Of a stretch of 64,000 bases of DNA, positions 48,334 through 60,100 are shown piece after piece; position 1 is the stretch's first letter; each line of letters begins with the position of its first letter. The stretch covers positions 16,302,220 to 16,366,219 of the forward strand of contig CALNVZ010000174.1 of NCBI GenBank assembly GCA_940671915.1, read 5' to 3'. Source of the stretch: Paracentrotus lividus. Lineage: Eukaryota > Echinodermata > Echinoidea > Camarodonta > Echinidae. The position numbers and the translations under genes were made by a program. The notes under the pieces are model-generated. The model ran no database searches. It was not told the DNA's origin and saw only the letters and a program-made list of their open reading frames with translations.

Positions 48334-48863
48334 CAGTGCGTCCCAGATAAAAGTTTACCCAACTTTGAGAGCCTCATATCAAAATTGTATAACTTATGTG
48401 CAATTAATTTTAATTTCATGACAAAGAGTAAATCATATTCTATCTAATTTTGATACCAAAATCATACTGATACTGTCATGGATGACTGAACACTCAAGTG
48501 TTTAAAAACTTTGTTCAAAAGTGATCTGTACCAAGTTGTCTGAGCAGCAGCCCTGGCTTTCTGATCATTCATTGTTTGTTTGGGGTCAGCCTTCCCGAGT
48601 CCATTCATTAGGCACAAAGGATTACTTGATCTATTGAAATACAAGGGCTGCTTTTGCTCAAACTTGGGACAGGGCACTTTTTACGCTTGTATTTTAAAGC
48701 CCAACTGCTTAGCCATCCGTCACAACACAGGTGTAAGTTTGGTATCATTGAAAAGAATATGAGTTGCTCTTTATCATGATATATATATTTTGAGGTCACA
48801 CAAGCTATAATATTTTAATATGAGGCTCTCAAAGTTGGGTATACTTTTTTCTGGGACGCACTG
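48334..48863. mobile_element. Tc1/mariner-type MITE 2, abutting MITE 1
   Basis: The ends CAGTGCGTCCCAGATAAAAG / complement share the outer CAGTGCGTCCCA with MITE 1, but the inner sequence (TTTACCCAACTTTGAGAGCC) differs. TA at 48332-48333 and 48864-48865. 530 bases. Confidence 0.85.
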
Positions 48864-49126
48864 TATACACGAAGAAAATGATGTTTAATTTACTCATTCA
48901 TACATGTATATAAATCCAGCTGCTGTTGATTTGTTTACATCATTTAATGTACAGTTTTGGAGTCACGATCATAAGTATTTGTTTTTGATGCTCATCTGCC
49001 AATGTAATTTGATATCATATCAAAAGTAATATTGCAATAATAAGTCACAAAAAACTTTCGCTATCTTGTGATCGATCCGTTTCCCCTATTTCTTTTCCCT
49101 CGAAAACATCTCAGCGTCCTGTATAC

Positions 49127-49567
49127 AGTCCGTGTAAAAAAAAATGGTACAGTCGGGAAAAAAATATTTAGGTGTGAAATATTTTCAAATAATGTGTGTA
49201 TGTGGTACCAAAATAAAGCTAAAAGATTTTCCTTGCTGATGCGCTTTGTTCTGTATAATTTGCTTCGTAAAAAAAAAGTTATGCTAAATTTTGAGCGACG
49301 AGGAACAAATCGAAATTGAGCACTTCATGGCCATTATGCGAAACCTATACACAAAGGCATGGGACGGCGTGCGAAAAGAGGATTTTTGTTGATCGTAGGA
49401 AACTAGTCATATTCCAAAAATTACAACACCAAATGTGATGAAAAAAATTGCAGGTGAAAGTGTGATCTTCCTGCTTTATGAAAATACCAAACAAGAGCAG
49501 GCTGTGATTAATCTTCATATTATAAAAAAATGTTTTCCACTTGTACCATTTTATTTGACACAGACTG
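49127..49567. mobile_element. Tc1/mariner-type MITE 3
   Basis: The ends CAGTCCGTGTAAAAAAAAAT then GGTAC, and the complement of ACCATTTTATTTGACACAGACTG, are flanked by TA (49125-49126, 49568-49569). 441 bases; the frames inside are not genes. Confidence 0.75.
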
Positions 49568-49739
49568 TATACACTTTTTATTTTATCTCCATGCATTTCA
49601 CCTGCTCCACTCTCTATCTCATCATCCATTATTAATTTCTTCACCCTAGATTTCTTACACTTAATATCTATCACATTTCTCTTTCTCCTTTCCATGAATT
49701 CCCTGGTCTCAAATTTAGCCTCCCATATCCCAAGTTATG

Positions 49740-49981
49740 CGGCGGTCACAACTCGCCGTACCTTCGACGTGCAACTCCCTACGATGGATTTCGTAGAAAA
49801 ATCGTGCAGCGCAGGTACCTCGCAGGCATGTACGACGTGCAGGAAGTTTTTCCAATACCCTATTACCACAGAAACGCAGGAATCGCAGAAGTTGACCCAG
49901 GACCTGTGCATGCATTGTGCTATTAACGCAGGCTACGTTGATTGCACGTGCCCCGTAGCCTACGACGAGTTGTGACCGCCG
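49740..49981. mobile_element. Inverted-repeat element, CGGCGGTCACAACTCG ends
   Basis: CGGCGGTCACAACTCGCCGTA at the left and the complement of TACGACGAGTTGTGACCGCCG at the right. Further 'cgtac/gtacg' and 'cgtag/ctacg' palindromes lie inside. 242 bases. The overlapping short frames on both strands are shadows of its symmetry. Confidence 0.65.
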
Positions 49982-50133
49982 GATTATCACTGTATATCCA
50001 TTCCCCTTTTCCTTTCTCTAATAATCCACTACTAATATTTGTTGTTCTTTCATCACATCCCTCTTTTCCAATACCTGGTAATCGTCTAATTTTACACTTT
50101 ATCATAAGTAATCATTCTCTTTCTTATCCCCCT

Positions 50134-50148
50134 ACTCTCTCTCACTCA

Positions 50149-50185
<37 letters not shown>
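50134..50185 (+). repeat. (CT)n microsatellite
   Basis: CT repeats with few interruptions. Confidence 0.9.
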
Positions 50186-50566
50186 CCCTTTCTTTAGCTA
50201 TCTCTCATTCTTCCTTTCCTTTACCATTCGATCTTTTCCTCTCTTCTCCCTCTTTATGCACCTTACCAATTATAGTTTACCCAAAACAAAACACAAGAAT
50301 ATAGACTATTTGAGCTTGGAATGGAAGCTTTATCAATACATTTGTGATCAAATCAATACAAATATAGCGTCGTATCAAATAATACACAAGAACTGGTTCT
50401 CAAATAATGATTCTTTACTCGCTTTCCGCGATGAAGGAAACAAGGACGGGACACATCTGTCAGAAATAATATTATGCGTATATGATACACACATTGACAA
50501 TATTTGCTTTTAAGAATCTGAGCCTTTGTTTGCTAATGTTGATATATGAATTCAACTACTGTATCA

Positions 50567-50571
<5 letters not shown>

Positions 50572-50625
<54 letters not shown>

Positions 50626-50632
50626 AAGAGAG
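50572..50632 (+). repeat. (GA)n microsatellite
   Basis: GA repeats with two AAAG interruptions. Confidence 0.95.
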
Positions 50633-50639
50633 ATACTCC

Positions 50640-51385
50640 TACACTAATAAGGATTTCAGATTGGTTCTGTCTACTTTCAAAACAGGCTCATAAACATGTT
50701 TATACTAATTAAGTACTATTTAGCATTACTGCTAAATAATTACTCATATTGTTTTTCATCAAGACAAATTATATTTAATCTTGTTGTTTCATGATGAACA
50801 AAAGGTGATATTGATGCATGTAACACAAGCCAAAACAGAAATCAGCTAAATGTTTGGCTGACATAAAGGCAGATACTGAGAGCAACTTTTTTTTTTTTTT
50901 TTTTATTAGCCACATTTAAAATGTATCACTCTTTATCAATGACATATCCATCAAAAATTGTTTTCAAACAGAGCAATTATCTCAGTGAAGACAAATATTT
51001 CTAATGAGTATTGGCAACAATGAACTTGCTAGGATAGCCTTTTAATCAAAATAGCCAAATAGAAACATGGATATGCATTTTCAACTGATCAAAGATATAT
51101 ATGGCAGTTTCAGAAACAGTAAATCTATTTTTTGATTACTACTTGAACACACCGCATTTCACAAAATATGCGTTATCAAATGCATAGATTATTAAATTAT
51201 TCATTGTATTTCTAGAAAAAAAAAAGAGCATTTAAGTTCATATTCACATAAGTGTTATTAAATAGTCAATGCCCAATAGCTCACATTGATCATTAGGAAG
51301 CACCATGAAAAGACTCAAGCCCCTCACATAGAAGGTTGAAATGCCTTAAAGAAATGATAGTAGCAGTAAAATGATATGAACAGCA
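50640..51385. other. Intergenic, nothing recognised
   Basis: AT-rich with a T run near 50887-50904. Confidence 0.4.
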
Positions 51386-52067
51386 TGGGGGTTATAGGCA
51401 AATTGTTACACTTCTATTTGGCTCATTTCTGAAGAAATGAAAAGAAATAACCCTCCAAAACCATATATCAGTAGAAAGGTTATATATCAAGGAATCTTAT
51501 GGACGAAAAAAAATCACCAAAAATGCCTAATTAGCATAATTTATGCTAATTGGCCTTTTTGTTCCCAAAACAAGATCTACTGAATACCTTACAAGCAAAT
51601 AACTCCATTTATTGCACAGATGTTCTCTAAACATATGTCTGGGGAATGTATGGATTGGAATTCAAAAAAAAAAAATATTATTTTTATTTTAATGATTTTT
51701 TCTTTTGTATTTTATTTTTTTTTAGCTAATTATATATTCATGACATTATTACCAGAAAACTAAAACTTAAATTTAAAATTCTAATCCATACATTCCCCAG
51801 AGACACATTTCAACAATAAGCATGCAAAGTTTGAACAGCAACAGATTTTCCATTCTTGAGATATTTGTTTTGTAAAAAAAAAAAAAAAGGGCTAATTTAC
51901 ATAATTTATGCTAATAAGTTATTTTGGGCGATTTTATTTTTCGTCCATAAGATTCCTTGATATATAACCTTTCTACTGATATATGGTTTTGGAGGGTTAT
52001 TTCTTTTCATTTCTTCAGAAATGAGCCAAGTAGAATTGTAACAATTTGCCTATAACCCCCCCCCCCC
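51386..52067. mobile_element. Foldback element with ~170-250 base arms
   Basis: The left arm (GGGGGTTATAGGCAAATTGT, 'tcatttctgaagaaatg', 'ccaaaaccatatatcagtag') is matched by the exact complement in the right arm up to the poly-C at 52056-52067. The interior is AT-rich with 'acatttatgctaat' type words. No coding capacity. Confidence 0.8.
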
Positions 52068-52385
52068 TTCAATATTATGTTACTTTCAACCCACAAGTCA
52101 GGGAGAATGAAAAGGGTCATTGTTACACACAACCATGATTTCACCATTATGTCAATAGAAAGCATGTAGATGCTTCATATTTTTCATGTCATATACGTGT
52201 TGGATCAGAACAAGATCAGAACAAAATATAGGCAATAGCCAAAAATATAATTTGCAAGCTACTAATTGTCAATGCAAACGTTAATTTTTAAAATGCTTGT
52301 TCACAACACATTTTGATTTCTGTGACAGTAAATATGAAATGAAATCTGATGTTAATTTGACAGAAGTTTTAGTTATTATTCTTGC

Positions 52386-52600
52386 CTAATGCGGCAGTCA
52401 CAAGTAGACAATGCAAGACCAGCGCATTGAAATTTGTGAAAATTGCTGACAACGTGCACACAGAGCGTATAAATAGACAACACATTAAAAAAACGCAAAC
52501 AATGCACTGCGTTGGCCAAGCGCGCTCGATGCACGAGTAACGTACACCCAGCGCGTACTGTGTGTTGGCCATGTGTCGTACATGTGACTGTGCCATAAGT
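52386..52600. mobile_element. Possible small inverted-repeat element
   Basis: The ends 'taatgcggcagtcacaag' and the complement of 'catgtgactgtgccataa' pair imperfectly. The GC-rich interior carries repeated 'gcgcgt/acgcgc' words, unlike its surroundings. The 75-residue minus frame over it is not supported as a gene. Confidence 0.35.
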
Positions 52601-53703
52601 CTAGGAGCTTATAATACATGAGAAGTATACAAGCTTGTAAATCTCTCAGACAAATATTACCACAAATGTGGGTTCAAATCCACAAGTATGCGGAGTAACT
52701 GCTCTCTTTCTGGCAGAACTCAAATAAAATAAAATATCTAAATATCTTTAACAAATGCTACCCATTCTTCATCTTTGTACTAAAGCAGTATAAAACAAAT
52801 ACACATGGTGATAGCAAAAAGTACCAGTCTTCATTGCAAAATGACCACTCAACAGCAGTACTTTTAATATTCATTTCAATATTGCGTGTCAAGAAGCAAA
52901 ATATTTTACAAAAATCTTTTCCCATCACAATTGCTCAACATGACTTGGCGTTTACATCACATGCTCACAAGAAATACATATACTACATTATATTTCCCAT
53001 ATAGAATGCCTGGCATCTGCTAACTATACTTACAATCCAAACTTGCTTTGTACATGTCAGAAGAAATTCAGAAAAATAGAATGACCCAGTATAAAAAAAC
53101 AACAAAGTTTGTAACTGTTCTGAAACGAATACATTTTCGGAAAAACAAGAACAAGAATTAATACTGTCTGCTTTTTCTTCTCAAAATAAAATTACTCTAT
53201 ATACACAATAAGGGCACAAAGCAGTGTTAGTACAGCAAAAATAACTCTCTGTCATATTTCTATACACATTCTATATATACAGAAAAGTGTGCAAATCGTA
53301 CTATGGAATGTAGTGAAATGCGCCTGCTATGAAACCAAGTATTTACACAAGCTACTTCCAGACAAGAAACGAGGGGGTGCATAATTGCAAATGATGGTTT
53401 TTGAAGAAAATAACTTTTGTACATGAATATTCGAGCATACAGATGCTAATGATTAACTATAGTTCGCTACTTGTAGGTGTTTTTTTTTCTTCTTATAGCT
53501 GTGTACTGAAAAGGGCAGTGCTGTCAAGTGACTATACTGTGTTATGCATACAGTGCATTTTAAGAGTTTTGTTCCATTAACCTTTTCCCTCCGATTGATT
53601 AATTCACCTTCCTTCTAAGAAAAGTGGATTGAATACGAATAAGATACAATTCCATGGATTACTTGCCAAGACATTGCTGATTTTGAGTTCCTAGGTATAA
53701 TAT
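52601..53703. other. Downstream of the Ser/Pro-rich gene, likely 3' UTR
   Basis: Lies 3' of the stop on the minus strand. No strong AATAAA seen on the minus strand; an ATTAAA candidate lies near 52863. Confidence 0.3.
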
Positions 53704-54138
53704 CTAATCCTCCCCCTCAAGATCAAGCGATGATACTCTACTGTGACCGCTCATCAGCCCATCTTCACTGTCATCCATCTTAACCCTCACCAGATTAACC
53801 AGCATATCGGAGTAATGCTGCAGCATGGCCAGAGCCTGGGGCGAGGATGCGTCCAAAGATGTCGACCTCTTGTCCATCTTTGACGACCCGTCGCTAGACT
53901 GGTTACCCAGAAGGTCTGACAATGAGGGCAGGCTTCGTGACGTATCCCTGAACGCTCCATCACTGGAGTTGTTGTTATTGAGGCATCCATCGCTGGTGTC
54001 GGAGAGGGTGTTCTCTGGGGATGCGTTGTTGCTTCGATGGACGACGGGAAGTACCCTGGTATCGTAGGACTTGTCCATGGCCGCAAACACAGAACTGAAG
54101 TAGTTCAGGTCCTGACGATGGTTGCCTTGTTTCTCAAT
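53704..54138 (-). CDS. Ser/Pro-rich gene, last exon
   Basis: Acceptor 'gcaaattag', then IEKQGNHRQDLNYFSSVFAA to the C-terminus DLEGED, stop at 53706-53704. Confidence 0.85.
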   Translation of the reverse strand: MEKQGNHRQDLNYFSSVFAAMDKSYDTRVLPVVHRSNNASPENTLSDTSDGCLNNNNSSDGAFRDTSRSLPSLSDLLGNQSSDGSSKMDKRSTSLDASSPQALAMLQHYSDMLVNLVRVKMDDSEDGLMSGHSRVSSLDLEGED

Positions 54139-57100
54139 CTAATTTGCAAATGGAAATATGAATCAATAAGATACAAAAATACAATTACTGTTACATATGG
54201 AAACAGAAAAGGTCATTTAATAACTTTGCAATATTTATCTTGATAAAACAGATACTTTGAATTATAAATACCATCAGTATTTGATGTACAAGTTCCAATG
54301 ACTGCTTCAACCTGTGATCAAAGTCTAATACCACAGTAACACATCCTGAGATCAGCATCATATGGACAACAGCCCACAAATAAATGAGTGAGTTGCCACT
54401 TAGTCTACAACTAACAATGTGTCTAATGCCCATCTGGTCCAATCCCACAAGGTCTAATCCCATTTCGTCTACAACCAGTTAGTCTACTAACTTCTTGGTC
54501 TAATTGTTACAAAGGCCATTTACCATTTTGTTTTAATTTTAGTTAGGCTATCCCCATTTCATCTAATACCTATTTGTACTTAACTTACTCTAAAGTTTAG
54601 ATCGAGTTGGTAATTGCCAAAATATTCATTTGACAAATTGAGAAAAAGTAAGTTGACAAAGGGGCAATAGGACCAACTGAATGTACATTAGACTTTGTGA
54701 GCACTAGACCAAGTGATAATTAAACCTAAAAGCAATTAGACCAAATGGGTTTAGCTCAAGAGACAATTAGAGAATTAAACAAACTGCAAGCAAAGCAAGA
54801 TATACTGTATACGCTGAATATTTTGCTGTGGATTTGTTTTTGCGAATATCGCAAATTACTGAACACAAAAATTTTCAATCCTGATATTTCTGTAATAAGT
54901 GAATGCAAATAGTATACAGTACTCTTGCAAATTCCCCATCTTGAATCAAAATCGTGAAAATATATGAATGCAAAATATATGTCCAGAGCTGCCAACCTTT
55001 AGAAGTAGAAATTAGTAATCTTGGAGCTCAAAATTTGTAATTTTGAGAGAAAAATCATAATTTCTTACGCGGTAAGAATTTCCTCAAAAAATTGCAAAAA
55101 AATCACATAATTGTCCTTAGCCTTGCCCTAGGGCCTAGGTACACAAAACTTAGCGATATTTTGCTTTGTTGCTAGCATCTCCGGCAGCTCAATATTTGGC
55201 TGATTTTATGCATTTTTGGATAGGCTTTCGTATGATTATGAACCATCACCATGTTCGGACGAAAGAAAAAAAATCCTTATTTTCTTACGCAGTAAGAATT
55301 CCTTTGAAATATCGGACGAACAAACCTTGCAATGATGAGCATGTTTTCACCTTTCGAAGATGGTTAACTATACACAGCCCCGTTGCCGAAGGCGACGGGG
55401 CTGTACTTCCACCACCTCCATTTACAGCGAAATAATCAGCGATGATGAGCGCTCAGGTGATTATACTGGTCAATTTAATCAATCTAATGTTAAAATGTTG
55501 TTGTAAGGTTCTATGATGTTTCACGCGTAACAACGACTAAAAATGAAAGTATATAAGAGCTTCTTGACTTACCAAATTGAATTTTCTGTTGGCCTTGTCT
55601 CTTCTCATAGTGTTGGTGCCATCGCTGCCATTTTTCTATGACGTCATTTTACTGTGCGAAGACGTATGGCGAAGACAACGCACGCACGGAGAAATATACG
55701 TTGATGGACTCAATTTTCCTGTATTTTTCTACATTATTAGTTGATTACTTCATGTGAAACATTCGCAGATGTCACCAATTCGAGGAAAAACTTCAAAGAT
55801 TTGATTCAATGTGAGTATGAATTCAAATAAGGTATTTTTGACCACGAAATTTGTGGTCTTGTATAGATATTTTCAAAACTTCGCCAAATATGTCTACTGG
55901 TTCGTCAGTTCCCGTCGCTTCGCGACGGGGGCTGGTCGGTTTAGAAGATGGTATGATACAAGGCCACTAAGTCTATTTCTTCTTTCTTTTTTTTTAAGCT
56001 AAAGTTGCCATGTTGAGCTCAATCAAATTCCCATGCGATAGATTTTTAGATCCAGGTATAATCCAAGTTTAATCCAGCTAAAAAATCCAGGGTAGTTTGT
56101 TGTTGTCGCACGCACACATCGTATTCAGGCGCGCGCGCAGCCACCTGCATGCACCCGGCCAGCGCAGCAAACCACCGCCGAAAGCTAGGGTGAGTAGCCG
56201 AGCGGGGAGTCGATGGTTTCGCTCCTCCATTATGCACTGCAAGCATGGGTGTGCGTGCGCATTCGACCCCCCGCTAGCGGTAGTGCGCCGCTTGTATGCA
56301 AAGATCATGCACTCAATGATCGTATTGCATACAATGCTATTGTAGTATAATTCAAGGCGCCACTTGCATGCAAAGACCATGTAATCATATTGCATTATAA
56401 AGGACAAAAATTCGTAATTTTTCAATGCCTTTTCGTATTTTCGTATTCCCTTCTTATTTTCGGGACAAATACGAATTTTTCGGGACGGTTGGCAGCTCTG
56501 ATAATGTCGCATACAGTAAACTGTGTGATTGGGGTAAAGAGAAGGAAAACTTACCATTGCAACATAATTGATACACTGATCAAATGCTTTCTTCATGGCA
56601 TCTACACTCTGCCTCAATCCAACACCAGGATCCTCTTCTGTTCCATCAACTGTAAAACAACAAATAATAGAATAATGTGAGATAGACTTATGATGATGAC
56701 AGATTCTCATCAAACCATGGCCTTATTCATGCAGGAATAATCCATAACATGACACCCTAATATTACCATCATAAACCAAACCTTTACTCCATTCCTACTT
56801 CTAATGTATAAGGCAAGAGTGTCAGAGAAAGGCCCCATTATGACTTTCTGTGAAGCATCATAAACAGTGTTTTGGACAGCATAAGTCCCACATTTTCCCC
56901 TTTCCCCCTTTCTTTAAACCAACCCATGACAATATCTCCCAGACAATTTTCCTTGGAGAAGGATGTATGACTCTAAAAATTTTTTACAGAATCTTGTATA
57001 AAATTTGTAGAAAGATCCAAAATGGCCCCTTGTCCCAACCAATAGAAAAAAAAAAATTGAAAAAGTAAGCATATCATTTGTAGTTTAGAGAACAGCATCA

Positions 57101-60100
57101 GATTTTATCATAATTTGTGACCAAAAAAAGTTGAAGTTTTTTACTTGACTGTGGTTTTCTTGCTTTTGTAGCATTAAACAATTTTGAATTGAATATCTGA
57201 TGTCTTACCTGTGATATCCTCCAGATCTATCCTGAGATCTGCCCTCATAGCTCTCACTTCCTCCGGTGTGTTACCCCCATCGGTAGTGATGCCCTCCCTC
57301 TTGCCATTCTCTCCATCTCCCTCCTGGTGGTGCTGGGATGATGATGGTGGTTTACTGGTCTCTGAGACCATGGTGTCCTCACTAACACTACTGCTCTTAT
57401 CGACATCTTTCTCCTCCTGTCTTTCATCATGCTGGCTTATGGCATCATTATCGCAGGTTCCTTTAGGAGCAATTGTTGTCTCTTGAGGTGCATTCGCGTT
57501 TGTCACCTCCGAACTTAGTTTTGCAAAGGTAGCATTGTTTTCAATTTGAATGTTTGTGTCAGAATCTAACTCTTTAGCATTTTTATTTGGTTGTGCTTGA
57601 TCAATGTTTGTCTTATCTTCTATCTTGGGCTCTGTTTGATTATTGTCAGGCTTAGTACCCTTCTGAGCTCTGCTTGGGACAGCAGGTTTCACACTGACTG
57701 TAGGAATCTTGGACTTGGAGTCTAATGTTTTTGATTTGGTGTCAGATGATGATGCTGGCAAGGAAGAGGTGGATGATCTCCTACCCCTGGATGTTCCTGC
57801 GGATAGAGTTACAGATGAACTCCTCTTCCTCCCTCTATCAGACATCTTATTGTTTGAGACCTTCCTGCCTTGCTTTGTCTTGCTTACATGTGTTGATGAT
57901 GGTGGAGGCATTGCTAGCTTATCTGATACAGGGGATTTTGACCTTGTACTTCCTCCATCTTCACTAGTCTTGGAGCTCTCAAAAGATGCCTCGCTATTCA
58001 AATCCCCGTCAATGTCCGATTTGCCATCGCTTATCAGGGAAGGATCTATGGCCTTCATGGGACCACTCTTAGCTAAGGTGTTGGGGCTTCCAAGGCTCAT
58101 CTTCTTCCTCCTCGTGGTAGGGGATTGGGGTGGAGATTCGCTCATCCTCCTCACGACTTTGGCCATGGAGCTCTCTGTCCGTCCTTCGTAGGATCGTGTC
58201 TTTGGTGTTGGAAGCAGGGGCAGCATCCGATCTGCTTTCTCCCTCCTCTTCTGCCTGGCTGGACTGTCATTGGGTGAATGCTTCTTTGATCTGTCTGTGC
58301 TGGCACTTCTAGCATGTGAAGACTGAGACGGTGGGGTCAGGGTAGGCGAAGACTCACTCTTATCCACTGCAAAAGAGACATAAGTGTCAGTCAGATCAAA
58401 GTACAACATCACATTGTTTAATTGGATCTTTTAAACTGAACAATTTTGTACTATCTTATTATTTTATCTCAATGAAATTTTAGATGCGTCTTGTGGACAT
58501 ACTAGTTTGTTACCTAAATCCACACTTCAAATTTATATGTGCGTATCAAAATCTAACTTAGTGAATTGAATCAAGGCTTTCGAGTACTCACAGCAATCTT
58601 TCCTGAGATCAGTCAAGGATGCTCCTCTTCTCATGTTGGACTTCTTTTCAGCGATCTTGGACCTGTCCCCTCCACTCATTGACTTGGTGGTGGACCTCCC
58701 TCTGCTCTCCTCCTCTTCCCCCATCTTTTTCTTATTCAGCATAGCCACACTGCTCACATTCTCCTTATTGGAGTCCACCTCGGTCTCAAAGTCACAGCTG
58801 TTTGTGTCTTCAGATGATAACGCTGTCTGGGTGATCAGATGCTTTGGAGACTTTGTATCCTTGAGGACATCATCAAAGGCATTGTTTTTATTGTTCTTGA
58901 GAGAGTCTGAGGATCTCTCCTCCTCAATCTCCTTGTTCTTACCCGATGTCTCAGGGCTCGATTCTTGAGAGCTTTCTTTACTCGCACATCGATTCTTATC
59001 CATAGCACCACCCGTCCCAGGAGCATCCTCTGCATGTCCTTGAACATCGTCAGAGGTTGCAGGATCATTTACAGAAGTACTCTCAACAGATGCATTGTCT
59101 TTCTTTTCTACGTTGTTTAGTACTGATTCAGTTTGGATAGGAGCAGGGGTTGTACTAGAGTTTTTGGTGGAGGGAAATTCTGATTGAGGTGGGTCGGACT
59201 TTCGTGGCGCCGGTGGATTTAGACGGGGCGGAATGGCAGGTTTCACTTTGGCACCAGCAGGAGCAGGAGCCCCAGAAGATGCTGTGTTTGCAGCCTTCTT
59301 ATCACCCATGTTCCATCCAAGCTAGAGTCACAATTATTTTTTGAACATTGACAAAACACATGAATGACAAATACATAGAAATCACAGATCACAAGACAAA
59401 GTGGAGAGAAAAAGTGCATATGTTAGCATTTAGTTCAATCTATAATCTATCCTAAGCCCCTGGTAACTATCTCGCATCTTCTATACATACATGTAGTAAA
59501 TCTGTTTTCATGAAAAGGAAGTGGTGATAAATGTTTTATAGGAACATTGTATGAAAGCTTGGTGGAAATAAAATATCATAGAGGCAAGACTTCATGTTGC
59601 TATAAAGGACAGATGAAATGAGTGGTAATACATAATTCACATTGAAAGGAATGTTTGGAGGGTATTGATCAATACATTTTACATGTCAACATAGACTAAA
59701 ATATTTATGAATGGATTGGGAATAAACACAACATGTTGCTCACAATGGTAATAACCTGAATGTTTATAAATGTCTTCATAATAACAATAAATTGGCATTA
59801 AATATATGTAGCTTCAATGTATGAAAGATATATTACTTTACATACAAGTATCTACTTTGCCACCATGGTGCTGCTCCTGATGCAAAGTTTATAGAAACCA
59901 CTAACCCAAACTTCCATTAATCTGCAGCACGTTCTCCAAAACAACTCACCATACAGCCTTCTACATGTAATCTAAAAAAAAACCTAAGATGAATCCTCGA
60001 ATATATGCCTCCGCCAATGCCAGATCAGAAAAATATCGCACATTCATCTATTCATTTGACTTTATAGAATGACATTTTTTTTTACCTTGACCTTTGACCT

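Noticed and set aside
57709..58191. 160-residue plus-strand frame.
   Set aside because: Antisense shadow of exon 4 of the Ser/Pro-rich gene.
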